Origin: SMWD01 sp964629475
GTDB taxonomy: Bacteria > Pseudomonadota > Gammaproteobacteria > Steroidobacterales > GCA-2729495
Reading direction: 5' to 3'
Assembly (NCBI GenBank): GCA_964629475.1
Contig: CAZVQW010000005.1
Location: forward strand, 1 to 64,000
DNA: 64,000 nt
In this document: positions 23,984 to 33,129 of the stretch, one piece after another
Position numbering within the stretch: position 1 is the first letter of the stretch
Layout: every line of letters begins with the position of its first letter
Notes under the pieces: generated by a model
What the model was told of the DNA's origin: nothing
What the model saw: only the letters and a program-made list of their open reading frames with translations
Database searches by the model: none
Position numbers and translations under genes: made by a program

Positions 23984-24291
23984 CCGAAAAAGGTGCCGGG
24001 TTTATTTTCAGCAGGAATATTTCAAGGCCGGCGGCAAGGGCTCCAGACCCGCATGAACCAGGCGGTACAATCATTGCGGCCAAACGACCGGATCTCATGC
24101 GCAAGGTGTTCGGCTAGCGGGCGTGGTGCCTGACACCCTTTATCTAGGTACTTTCCCCGCACTCAAATCACGAGAAACCAGCGTATAATGCGCGGCCCGG
24201 ATGGACCGCGTCTTTGACGCGCCACCCCGAATTGCAGGATGCAGGTCTCGGCCATGAGCCGGGACACGAGTCGGAAATAACGAGGAATCTC
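23984..24291. other. Spacer with repeat arm, antitoxin remnant and GGTGCC-TG-ACACC element
   Basis: No complete gene. It holds a repeat arm (AAAAAGGTGCCGGGTTTATT, 23987-24006), the decayed 3' end of a HigA-type antitoxin (24056-24117: NQAVQSL, a small deletion, then AKRPDLMRKVFG and stop) and GGTGCCTGACACC (24124-24138). The promoter of icd should lie in the last 100 nt; TATAATG at 24182-24188 is a possible -10 element. Confidence 0.7.
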
Positions 24292-26529
24292 ATGACGACA
24301 GCCAAGCAGATCATCAATTACACGCTCACGGACGAAGCGCCCGCACTGGCCACCAGCTCCCTGGTCCCAATCATTAGTGTCTTTTGCCGCGCCGCTGACA
24401 TCGATATCACGATCACCGATATCTCACTGGCCGGTCGGGTCATTGCAGCGTTCTCGGATCGCCTGCCCGCAGAGCAGCAGGCCGAAGACGGCCTCGCCTT
24501 CCTCGGCAAGCTCACCCAGGATCCGAATGCGAACATTATCAAGCTGCCGAATATCAGCGCATCCGTGCCACAGCTCAAAACCTGTATCGCCGAACTGCAG
24601 TCGCAGGGCTTCGACCTGCCCGACTACCCCGAAGATCCCCAGACCGATGAAGAGATAGAGGTCGCCGCACGTTATGCGAAGGTTCTGGGCAGCGCGGTGA
24701 ACCCGGTCCTGCGTGAGGGCAACTCAGATCGTCGTGCCGCCGTCCCGGTCAAGAATTATGCGCGCAAGTTTCCCCACTCGATGGGTAAATGGTCCATGGC
24801 CTCACAAACACACGCGGACTACATGCGTGGTGGTGACTTTTATTCGGCCGAGCAGTCGGTCACCGTCGACAAGCCCACCGACGTACGCATCGAGTTTGTC
24901 GGCCAGGATGGCACTGTTGATGTCAAGAAAGAGCTGAGCCTGGAAGCCGGTGAAGTGCTTGACAGCATGCGCATGAGCGTCAAGGCCTTGCGTGAGTTTT
25001 TTGAGCAGACACTGCAGGATGCGAAAGAGTCCGGCATCATGTGGTCGCTGCACGTCAAAGCCACGATGATGAAGATCTCTCACCCGATTGTGTTCGGCCA
25101 TGCAGTTACCGTGTTCTACAAAGAAGTCTTCGACAGGTACGGCGAACTGTTCGACAAGCTGGGCGTCAACCCGAATAACGGACTGAGCAGCGTGTACGAG
25201 AAAATCGAATCCTTGCCGCAGTCCAAGCAGGAAGAGATCAAGACCGCGATTCACGCCTGTTATGAACACCGCCCCGAACTGGCGATGGTCGATTCCGTCC
25301 GCGGTATCACCAACCTGCACGTGCCCAGCGATGTCATCGTCGACGCATCCATGCCGGCCATGATTCGCAACAGCGGCAAGATGTGGGGCGCCGACGGCAA
25401 GCCCAAAGATACCAAAGCGGTCATGCCGGAAAGCACCTACTCGTCGATCTACCAGGAAATGATTAATTTCTGCAAGACCAACGGCGCGTTCGATCCGGTC
25501 ACGATGGGCACGGTACCTAACGTCGGCCTGATGGCGAAGAAAGCCGAGGAATACGGCTCTCACGACAAGACCGTCGAAGTCGAGGCCGACGGCACGATGC
25601 GCGTCGTCGATGCTGCTGGCAACGTGCTGATGCAACACGACGTCGAACAGGGTGATATCTGGCGAGCCTGTCAGACCAAGGACGAGGCCGTGCGTGACTG
25701 GGTCAAGCTGGCCGTCACCCGCGCCCGCCTGTCCGATACGCCGGCCATTTTCTGGCTGGACCGCAATCGGCCACACGATGTGGAACTGATCAAGAAGGTC
25801 AATGTGTACCTCAAGGATCACGATACCAATGACCTGGACATTCGCATCATGGCGTATGTCGAGGCCATCCGCCGCAGCATGGAGCGTGCGATGCGCGGCA
25901 GCGACACCATTTCTGTAACCGGCAATGTACTGCGCGATTACCTGACGGACCTGTTCCCGATCCTGGAGCTGGGCACCTCGGCCAAGATGCTGTCGATTGT
26001 GCCGATGCTGAAGGGCGGCGGCATGTACGAGACGGGCGCCGGCGGTTCGGCACCCAAGCACGTGGCGCAACTGCATGAGGAAAACCATCTGCGCTGGGAT
26101 TCGCTGGGTGAGTTCCTGGCTCTGGCCGTTTCTCTCGAGGCGACAGGCCTGAAGCATGACAACAACCGGGCCACCATTCTGGCCAACACGCTCAACGAGG
26201 CGATCGAGAAACTGCTGGAAAACAACAAGTCGCCGTCACGTAAAGTGGGTGAACTGGATAACCGGGGCAGTCATTTCTACCTCGGTATGTACTGGGCCCA
26301 GGCGGTTGCCGCACAAACCGAAGATCAGGAACTGGCTGTACAGTTTGCACCGCTGGCCAAAACACTGGCCGAGAACGAGGAAAAGATTATCAGTGAGTTA
26401 GGGGCCGTGCAGGGTCAGCATGTCAGTGCGTTGGATAATAGTTATTATCACACCAGCCCCGCTACGGTCAGCGAGATCATGTGCCCCAGTGAAACGCTGA
26501 ATGCGAACCTGGCTGATTTCAACGGCTAG
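24292..26529 (+). CDS. icd: Monomeric NADP-dependent isocitrate dehydrogenase
   Basis: A protein of 745 residues from ATG 24292, which has AGGA 7 nt upstream; an ORF extension to 24214 lacks support. The length matches the monomeric IDH-II type. Recognised blocks include LPNISASVPQLKTCIAELQS, NSDRRAAVPVKNYARKFPHS (substrate Arg/Lys/Ser set) and FWLDRNRPHDVELIKKV. It converts isocitrate to 2-oxoglutarate with NADP in the cytoplasm. A single-gene unit. Confidence 0.93.
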   Translation: MTTAKQIINYTLTDEAPALATSSLVPIISVFCRAADIDITITDISLAGRVIAAFSDRLPAEQQAEDGLAFLGKLTQDPNANIIKLPNISASVPQLKTCIAELQSQGFDLPDYPEDPQTDEEIEVAARYAKVLGSAVNPVLREGNSDRRAAVPVKNYARKFPHSMGKWSMASQTHADYMRGGDFYSAEQSVTVDKPTDVRIEFVGQDGTVDVKKELSLEAGEVLDSMRMSVKALREFFEQTLQDAKESGIMWSLHVKATMMKISHPIVFGHAVTVFYKEVFDRYGELFDKLGVNPNNGLSSVYEKIESLPQSKQEEIKTAIHACYEHRPELAMVDSVRGITNLHVPSDVIVDASMPAMIRNSGKMWGADGKPKDTKAVMPESTYSSIYQEMINFCKTNGAFDPVTMGTVPNVGLMAKKAEEYGSHDKTVEVEADGTMRVVDAAGNVLMQHDVEQGDIWRACQTKDEAVRDWVKLAVTRARLSDTPAIFWLDRNRPHDVELIKKVNVYLKDHDTNDLDIRIMAYVEAIRRSMERAMRGSDTISVTGNVLRDYLTDLFPILELGTSAKMLSIVPMLKGGGMYETGAGGSAPKHVAQLHEENHLRWDSLGEFLALAVSLEATGLKHDNNRATILANTLNEAIEKLLENNKSPSRKVGELDNRGSHFYLGMYWAQAVAAQTEDQELAVQFAPLAKTLAENEEKIISELGAVQGQHVSALDNSYYHTSPATVSEIMCPSETLNANLADFNG

Positions 26530-26567
26530 ATGAATTTAAAAGGTACCTTTTACCCCGTTGTTAAATT

Positions 26568-26951
26568 CTAGCCAAACTGAATATGCTCACCATCCCGATC
26601 AAATGCGGTGTAGGCAGAGATGTCCCCACCCATTCGAATGGTATGTTCCAGCACCTGTAATGGGCCCTCGACCTCCTCGGCCGTCGGCGCCTTGCCGTTC
26701 TCACCCGATACACAGGCAACCAGCACAACCTGCCAATCCTGCTCTTGTTGAGCAACTTCGGCTGCCAGGTTGTCAAATGTCGTCAGCTCATCAAGTTCCC
26801 TGGTCAGGTTGAGGACGGGCTGTATCTGCCCGCCATGCCCTTGGCTAAACAGGAACGCTTCTTCGGGTGTGTGTTCCTCAGGTAATACCGCATCCAGAAA
26901 TACGAATAAAAGCCTTTGTGGCTCTGGCTGTTGTCTTGCCGCTTCCAGCAT
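26568..26951 (-). CDS. Hypothetical 127-residue protein
   Basis: A soluble acidic protein without signal peptide. RLLFVFLDAVLPEEHTPEEA at the N-terminus and AEEVEGPLQVLEHTIRMGGD near the end are the most distinctive segments. The codon use resembles neighbouring genes and the frame is intact. No family was recognised. It follows icd on the opposite strand with a short repeat arm (AAAAGGTACCTTTT at 26539) between them. Confidence 0.55.
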   Translation of the reverse strand: MLEAARQQPEPQRLLFVFLDAVLPEEHTPEEAFLFSQGHGGQIQPVLNLTRELDELTTFDNLAAEVAQQEQDWQVVLVACVSGENGKAPTAEEVEGPLQVLEHTIRMGGDISAYTAFDRDGEHIQFG

Positions 26952-27086
26952 TGACTTGAATTCTACAAGTTCGATTTTCTATCCTCCTTGATGGACGTAA
27001 AGAATTGGCGTCTGACACCGATTGCCTTCAGTAAGATATACCATATATGTTCGAGTAAAGGTGCCGTGCCCGGTGAGGAGATCAAT

Positions 27087-27580
27087 ATGAAGAAAGCATT
27101 CTTAACAGCGATATTGCCCGTATCAGTGCTAATGGTGTTGCCCCAGTCCGAAACCCGCGCTTGCGAGGCGGCTGCCGATAGCATTTACCTGGTACGCCAT
27201 ACCGATCGGGGGCGCAGCAACTTTCTGCTGGAATCCGGCTGGGCGCAGGCTGAATCACTGGCGACTGCGCTGGATAAAACTCCGCTCAATCACATTTATG
27301 TCACCGAATATCCAAGAACCCAGCAAACCGCATCCATTGTTGCCAAAGCCAAGGGGATCAGTCCGGTTGTGGTGCCGGCGAATTCAGCCGGTGACTTGGC
27401 CAGGGCTCTGTGCGAGCACCCGGACGGAGATTCCGTCCTCGTCGTGGGCCACAGTCATACCATACCGTCCATGCTGACAGAACTTGGCTTTGCGGAGAAA
27501 AAATCGAGTATTGCGAAATGTTTCTGATACGACGAACGAGTATCGAAAAAATAAAATTCTGTGAATTGAACGAGGACTGA
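27087..27580 (+). pseudogene. Exported histidine phosphatase, frameshifted near the C-terminus
   Basis: From ATG 27087 (GAGGAG 7 nt upstream) a signal peptide ends near TRAC. The phosphohistidine motif is YLVRHTDRG (Arg-His-Thr in place of RHG) and the second His lies in VVGHSHTIPSM. The open frame ends at 27527 with SSIAKCF. One extra A in the run at 27499-27504 would instead read KIEYCEMFLIRRTSIEKIK and stop at 27580, giving the usual family ending. A one-base loss, or a sequencing error in the A-run, is therefore likely. Confidence 0.7.
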
Positions 27581-27601
27581 CTGGAGTCCGGTCCGGTCTC
27601 G

Positions 27602-27973
27602 TTACCGGGGACGACCTGACAAAGCCCGCACCGCGTTACGTGTGGCCCTGCCCGGATCCTGGTCAGTCACAACCTCACTTTTTTCCTCTTCCCGGTTTTT
27701 CTCGCCGACCGCTTTTTGCGGTTGGTTCTTCGAACGGGCATTGTCTCGACTGGACGATGCTGACGCAGCGGGTGTCGAACGCGTGACCGGGTTCGTTACC
27801 ACCACGTTGGGACGCACTTCTATTTTGTCCGCCTTGTCCCCGTCAGATGAGGGTCTGTCACTATATTCAACGACACCGTCTTCGTTCACGCGTTTGTATA
27901 TGTCGCTCGCTGCTGCCGTGAAACTGCAGGTCAGAAAGAGTACAAAGGCTAAAATCAGGTTCGGCTTGCTCAT
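27602..27973 (-). CDS. DUF4124-domain exported protein
   Basis: A protein of 123 residues with a signal peptide (ILAFVLFLTCSFTAAASD). The DUF4124 core IYKRVNEDGVVEYSDRPS (about 25-42) is followed by KADKIEVRP and a Ser/Arg/Lys-rich tail. The family is widespread in gammaproteobacteria; its role is unknown, perhaps cell-wall related. Confidence 0.8.
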   Translation of the reverse strand: MSKPNLILAFVLFLTCSFTAAASDIYKRVNEDGVVEYSDRPSSDGDKADKIEVRPNVVVTNPVTRSTPAASASSSRDNARSKNQPQKAVGEKNREEEKSEVVTDQDPGRATRNAVRALSGRPR

Positions 27974-28107
27974 GACAGTTCAACCAGAATGGGTAGCCGA
28001 TAATTTTATACCGACTGCACAGGCACCGCATCGACTATCTGGGTGACCGGCATAAACCCTTGCATTTAAAGGGCTTCAGCGATATCGAAGCAGCGCATTT
28101 ACCTTAC

Positions 28108-28836
28108 TTAATGCCGGTAAAAGGTGCCGAGATGCCCGGTGACATCGACAACCTCGCCGATACAGTACAGGCCGGGTCGGCGTTTGCTTTCCATTGTTCG
28201 GGATGACAATTGACCGGACAAGCGCTCGGTTAATTCGTGTATTGCGCCCGAGAAGGTAAACGGAACCAGGCCGGCGCGAGTCTCCAATACCTGCAGGCCG
28301 AATTGGCGGGCCAGGGCATAGCCAAAGTCAGAGGCACCCATTTTTGGGATCGACAAACCGCCGGTCGCGATGACCAACGATTCTGCCGTGAAGGCAGCAT
28401 CATGGCGGGTGACTTCAAAGCGTTCATGCTTATTAACCGCAATAATTTCGGTATCCGTCTGAATATCCACACCCGCCCGGGCGCATTCGGCCTTGAGCAT
28501 GTCGAGAATGTCCTTCGACGAGTTATCGCAAAACAGTTGCCCGTGTTCCTTCTCGTGATAAGCAATACCATGCTGTTCGACCAGCGCGATGAAATCCCAT
28601 TGCGTATAGCGGCTCAGTGCAGAAATACAGAAATTGGGATTCGCAGAGAGATACCGCGACGAATCGCAGTGCAGGTTGGTGAAGTTACAGCGGCCCCCGC
28701 CCGACATGAGTATTTTCTTGCCGACCTTGTTCGCGCGCTCCAGCACGACAACGCGACGGCCACGGCGGCCCGCGGCAATGGCGCACATCAGTCCGGCAGC
28801 GCCGCCACCGAGAATGATGACATCGGCGTTTTTCAT
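28108..28836 (-). pseudogene. HI0933/BaiN-type flavoprotein, internally deleted and cut by repeat
   Basis: From ATG 28836 the FAD-binding motif VIILGGGAAGLMCAIAAGRR, KKILMSGGGRCNFTN and VIATGGLSIPKMG are intact (to about residue 205). The family normally has about 400 residues; here only 242. After GAIHELTERLSGQ the sequence jumps to LSSRTMESKRRPGLYCIGEV, omitting roughly 140 residues. It then ends VTGHLG, where the usual GYNFQWAW should follow, with TFYRH encoded by a repeat arm (GGCACCTTTTACC). Two separate lesions make it very probably inactive. Confidence 0.78.
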
Positions 28837-28856
28837 TGTGGCAATATAGCAGTTGT

Positions 28857-30611
28857 ATGAATACTTCCGGACCAGGCACCTGCCTTTCATTGCTTGCGGT
28901 TTTGCTGTTAACGACTACAGCAGCAGCGGAGGCCCCATGGGTAGCCGAAAGCAATGCAAATACCCTGATCGTCATGGAGTCCCAGGCGAAATTCAGCCCG
29001 GAAAGTTTTTCTGCCCAGGGCATGACTCAATTCGATGCTGAAATCACAGACCTGAAAGCAGATCTTTTTCAGCGCACCCGGGAAAACAACTGGCAACTCA
29101 TACAGCTGCTGCAACTAAAGAAGCAGACGACCAAAGACAAAAAAGTCAGTCAGGATCTCGGCATCCTGATCAAATCACTGCAAGACGAACTGGGGACGGC
29201 AGCACTGAACCACGAGCACCTGCTGCCTTATTACAACCTGGCACAGGATCTGTTTAATGGCTTTCAGGCCCTGCTCGATCCCAGGTCAGACGCCGCACGC
29301 TATCCGGCTGCACTACAACGACTCAAAAAATACATCGGCACAGAACCCGGCTATACCCCCATCACGGAACTGGCCAAACGCCGGACCCACGAGCGATTCT
29401 CCTCGCCCGACCTGATCGGCCCCTACATAGAGGAGTTGGAAAAAGACCTCGACAATACCGCCCGGTTCACCGCGGGATTGACGCAGATATTTACCGACTC
29501 CGGACTTGAAGGCTGGGAACTGGACCTGACTGTCCTGAACTCGCAACTCGTTGACTACGCAGAATGGCTACGCATTGAAATGCTGCCGCGTGCCCGGACC
29601 AGCCACCGCCTGCCCGAAGCCATTTATGCAGACAACCTGAAGAACTACGGTGTCGATGCGGAACCACGTGAATTGCTGCGCCAGGCACAGTTTGGTTTCG
29701 GTGAAATCCGCAATGAGATGCGGGCCATTGCTCAGCGGATCGCGCAGGAAAGGAAACTGCCTTCGGCTGATTATCGCGACGTCATGCAAGAGTTGAAGAA
29801 GACGCAAATCCCACCGGAAGAGATCTTGTCATTCTATCGCCGGCGTTTAACCCTGCTCGAGGACATCATTCGCCGCGAAGACATCATTTCCTTGCCGGAA
29901 CGCGATGCCGTCATTCGATTAGCAACGGAAGCAGAGTCAGCCGCTATTCCGGCGCCTTTCCTCAGCCCGCCCCAGTTGATCGGCAATACCGGTCAGCCGG
30001 CGGAATTTGTGCTTGTCACCAGCAATCCCAATTCCAAGGGTGATGAAGTCATGGATGACTGGGGTCACGATGCCGTGACCTGGTCACTGACCGCGCACGA
30101 AGCCCGGCCCGGACATGAACTGCAGTTTGCCTCCATGATTGAAAACGGCGTCTCCAACGCGCGCGTTCTGTATGCGTTCAACAGCGCGAACGCCGAAGGA
30201 TGGGGGTTGTATGCAGAAGCCGTCATGAAGGAGTTTCTGCCCCTCGACGGCCAGCTATTCTCATTACAGATGAGACTGATCCGGGCTGCACGGGCGTTCC
30301 TCGACCCGATGCTGAACCTCGGCATGATAGAACCGGAGCAAGCCAGGCAGTATTTGATCCGCGAAGTCGGGCTTTCCAAGCCCATGGCGAGTTCCGAAAT
30401 CGATCGCTACACATTTCGCGCACCGGGACAGGCGACTTCGTACTACTTCGGATATATGAATATGATCAGCCTGCGCACTGAAGTCGAACTCAGGTTGGGA
30501 GAGAAGTTCCGGGCAAGACCCTTTCACGACTTCATCCTCGCCCAGGGCCTGTTGCCGCCCGAAATTCTGCGTGCTGCGGTGCTGGAGGAATTTGTTCCAT
30601 CACAATTGTGA
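28857..30611 (+). CDS. DUF885-family exported zinc-peptidase-like protein
   Basis: A protein of 584 residues from ATG 28857. The signal peptide is LSLLAVLLLTTTAAA. The C-terminal half carries HEARPGHELQ (a gluzincin-like HExxxGH, near 420), EGWGLYAEAVMKE (near 457) and the conserved RAPGQATSYYFGY (near 530). DUF885 members are predicted metallo-carboxypeptidases. It starts 20 nt from the opposite-strand flavoprotein start, so the two share a very small divergent promoter region. Confidence 0.82.
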   Translation: MNTSGPGTCLSLLAVLLLTTTAAAEAPWVAESNANTLIVMESQAKFSPESFSAQGMTQFDAEITDLKADLFQRTRENNWQLIQLLQLKKQTTKDKKVSQDLGILIKSLQDELGTAALNHEHLLPYYNLAQDLFNGFQALLDPRSDAARYPAALQRLKKYIGTEPGYTPITELAKRRTHERFSSPDLIGPYIEELEKDLDNTARFTAGLTQIFTDSGLEGWELDLTVLNSQLVDYAEWLRIEMLPRARTSHRLPEAIYADNLKNYGVDAEPRELLRQAQFGFGEIRNEMRAIAQRIAQERKLPSADYRDVMQELKKTQIPPEEILSFYRRRLTLLEDIIRREDIISLPERDAVIRLATEAESAAIPAPFLSPPQLIGNTGQPAEFVLVTSNPNSKGDEVMDDWGHDAVTWSLTAHEARPGHELQFASMIENGVSNARVLYAFNSANAEGWGLYAEAVMKEFLPLDGQLFSLQMRLIRAARAFLDPMLNLGMIEPEQARQYLIREVGLSKPMASSEIDRYTFRAPGQATSYYFGYMNMISLRTEVELRLGEKFRARPFHDFILAQGLLPPEILRAAVLEEFVPSQL

Positions 30612-30858
30612 CGCGGGACGATGTCGTACCTTCCAGCGAAGCTCTATGCCGACCCGGCCTCGTGCCGTTCATCAAGCGGATAGCCGGCATCCTGCGGCCC
30701 GGTATTGTCGGACACAGGGCAAAAAAGCTTTATGGTGCGCTCACATGGATTTTCAGGGATTTCTACGTATTCTGGCCCGGCACAAGATATGCCACCCTTT
30801 TTCGCGATTGTATCCAGACTTAGCGCAGATCCAGCAGTAAAAAATAAGAGAGAGTTTT

Positions 30859-31755
30859 ATGTCCGCAACACCTTCCCCGCAGCCGTCCAGCGATCCGTTC
30901 GAAAGGGTGCCGCTGCGAGATAATTTCTACCAGTCCTGTGCATTTTTCCCGCTGCCGTTCGCGCTGATCACGACCACAGACGAGAACGGCTTTACCAGCA
31001 TCGGGCCTTATGCCCTGCAGTTCCCGCTGCAAATCAGCGAGCAATACACCATGCTGCTGGTCACGCGCGCCGGCTCCAACACGGCGACCAACCTGCGGCG
31101 CAACGGCAAGTGCGCATTGAATTACATCGAGTTCGACAAGGACTTGCTGAAATCCGTGGTCGATCTCGGTTACCCGGGCGTGACACCGGAAGAAAAAATG
31201 AAAGATTCGCCGTTCACGATGATCAAAACACCGACAGCACAGTTTCGTGACGATCCGGAGTACCCGCTGATTCTCGAAGAGGCGTTCCAGGTGTTCGAAT
31301 GCGTTGTTGACGGTGAATTCAAATACCATCCTGCCCGCGAAACGGACCCCTCACTTGCAGAAGACTTCATTGCACTGAGAGTCGAAAACATCATGTTGCG
31401 GGAAAGCTTCAAGAAAAAACTCGACAACCGCGATGAATTCCCCGACATGCCGATCTCATACGGCTTTCGCGGCGGCAGTGAATTCTGGTTCACCCAGCAC
31501 AAAGAGCCGTTTCACCATCCCCTCCCGAAGGGCAAGGATATGGATCCGGAGTTCATATTCCAGGTCGCCAACAAGCTGGACCCCGACATTCAATTCACGC
31601 TCGAAGCCTGCGCATTGCTGGTTGGAATTCCGCCGGCGTTTCTCGAGCCAGCGCTTGGCGTGTTCATCTCCAAGGCCAAAGAGACAGGTACGACAACCGT
31701 CGACCTGGAGTTTGCCAAATCGGCGAACACCCGCTGGAGCGGTCCCAAGAAATAA
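30859..31755 (+). CDS. Flavin-reductase-like FMN-binding split-barrel protein
   Basis: A protein of 298 residues, no signal peptide. The N-terminal 200 residues contain FALITTTDENGFTSIGPYAL, SNTATNLRRNGKCALN and a final VENIMLRESF, which follow the split-barrel flavin reductase (RutF-like) order. The C-terminal 90 residues are an extra helical part. It may bind FMN or possibly the deazaflavin F420 made from genes at the other end of the window; nothing in the sequence decides this. It stands alone; the 247-nt spacer before it shows no feature. Confidence 0.65.
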   Translation: MSATPSPQPSSDPFERVPLRDNFYQSCAFFPLPFALITTTDENGFTSIGPYALQFPLQISEQYTMLLVTRAGSNTATNLRRNGKCALNYIEFDKDLLKSVVDLGYPGVTPEEKMKDSPFTMIKTPTAQFRDDPEYPLILEEAFQVFECVVDGEFKYHPARETDPSLAEDFIALRVENIMLRESFKKKLDNRDEFPDMPISYGFRGGSEFWFTQHKEPFHHPLPKGKDMDPEFIFQVANKLDPDIQFTLEACALLVGIPPAFLEPALGVFISKAKETGTTTVDLEFAKSANTRWSGPKK

Positions 31756-31775
31756 CGCGGGTGGCGTGGCCGGGG

Positions 31776-32093
31776 TCAGACCCCGGTCTCCCTCCGTACC
31801 TGCCGGCGCAGCGTTTCAATACGGTCCAGCAATTCCAGCGCCAATGCCGCCCCGGCCAGGTTGATGCCGAGATCGTGCTGCAAATGCATCACGGTGCGAG
31901 TTCGCCGGACGCTCGTGTAGTGGAAACAGGGTTCGCCGGACCGGCCGCCGACCGGTTCGAGAATGCCCTCTTCGATCAGCTGTTCGATCAGCGTCTGCTC
32001 GGCTGAACAGACTTCGCACAGCTCGGTAACCGTGATCTCGGTCGTTTCGTCGAAAACCACACCGGTGAGTGACTGCACATCTCGTTCATTCAT
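31776..32093 (-). CDS. cbpM: Chaperone modulator CbpM
   Basis: A protein of 105 residues, 12 nt behind cbpA. The MerR-like TVTELCEVCSAEQTLIEQLI segment and LGINLAGAALALELLDRIET are typical of CbpM, which binds the J-domain of CbpA and inhibits its DNA-binding and co-chaperone activity. Confidence 0.87.
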   Translation of the reverse strand: MNERDVQSLTGVVFDETTEITVTELCEVCSAEQTLIEQLIEEGILEPVGGRSGEPCFHYTSVRRTRTVMHLQHDLGINLAGAALALELLDRIETLRRQVRRETGV

Positions 32094-32105
32094 GGTTCGA
32101 AGTCC

Positions 32106-33047
32106 TTAAAGATCGGCCCGCGGGTTAAATGGCATCTCTTGCGACATTTTCTCGTACAGCTCCCGTGCGGCATCGCTGTCAGCGGGCGGCAGTTGCACAT
32201 CGAGCAGCACAAACAGATCACCCGGTTCCTTGCCCGGCAGTCCTTTGCCCTTCAGGCGTAACTTGCTGCCCTGACCGGAACCGGCGGGAATCTTCAGCCC
32301 AACGTTACCAGAGGGTATCGGCACCGTGATGGTGGTGCCGAGCGCCGCTTCCCATGGCGCGACCGGCAGACTCAGGGTGACGTCGGCGCCATCGACGCGA
32401 TACCTTTTGTCGGCACGAAACTCGATCTCCAGGAACAGGTCGCCGGCCTTGCCTTTGCCCGCCCCCGGACTGCCTTGTCCGGCCAGCCTGATCTTCTGAC
32501 CTTCGCGAATTCCCTGCGGGATTTTGACATTCAGTGTTTTTTCCTGAGTGACCACATGCCCGTCGGCGGTCATGGCCGGCACGTGCATCGTGATCGGCCG
32601 CTGCGCTCCGGTGTAGCTGTCACGAAAATCGATATGGATGCGCGCATGGCGATCTTCACCGCGCATTTGAAATTCCCGGTCACCCGGGTGGGCACCGCGC
32701 GGCTGGCCGAACAGACTCTCGAAGAAATCACTGAACTGCGCACCGGCGTAACCGCCATCACCCGGTCCGCCGCCACTGAACTCGAAGCCCTCATCCCAGC
32801 CCGGCGGGGGCCGGAATTCCTGGCCGCTTTTCCAGTCGGCGCCGAGCTGGTCATAGGCGGCCCGCTTCTCCGTATCCTTGAGCACCTCGTAGGCTTCACC
32901 AACTTCCTTGAAACGCACCTCGGCATCCTCGGCCTCACTAACATCCGGATGATACTTGCGCGCCAGTTTTCGATAAGCGCGCTTGATGTCGTCCTGTGTA
33001 GCGTCACGCGCAACACCCATGACTTTGTAGTAGTCGGTGAATTCCAT
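32106..33047 (-). CDS. cbpA: DnaJ-family curved-DNA-binding co-chaperone CbpA
   Basis: A protein of 313 residues. J-domain (1-70) with the HPD motif in KYHPDVSE, a Gly-rich linker (about 72-125), then the two substrate-binding beta domains (LNVKIPQGIREGQKIRLAGQ, VGLKIPAGSGQGSKLRLKGK). No zinc-finger Cys repeats are present, which distinguishes CbpA from DnaJ. It forms an operon with cbpM. A 30-nt near-copy of its start region lies at 34222-34252. Confidence 0.92.
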   Translation of the reverse strand: MEFTDYYKVMGVARDATQDDIKRAYRKLARKYHPDVSEAEDAEVRFKEVGEAYEVLKDTEKRAAYDQLGADWKSGQEFRPPPGWDEGFEFSGGGPGDGGYAGAQFSDFFESLFGQPRGAHPGDREFQMRGEDRHARIHIDFRDSYTGAQRPITMHVPAMTADGHVVTQEKTLNVKIPQGIREGQKIRLAGQGSPGAGKGKAGDLFLEIEFRADKRYRVDGADVTLSLPVAPWEAALGTTITVPIPSGNVGLKIPAGSGQGSKLRLKGKGLPGKEPGDLFVLLDVQLPPADSDAARELYEKMSQEMPFNPRADL

Positions 33048-33129
33048 AATCTAGAGTCCGGTCAGACCTGCGTTCCCCTCATTAAGCGAACCATTGATTG
33101 CATTGGAGCCTGCCCTGATGGCGCCGCAA

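Noticed and set aside
24802..26157. Minus-strand 451-residue ORF opposite icd
   Set aside because: Antisense shadow of monomeric isocitrate dehydrogenase.
30859..31755. F420-dependent enzyme call for the flavin-reductase-like protein
   Set aside because: The split-barrel fold is shared by FMN and F420 proteins and no deciding residue could be read.
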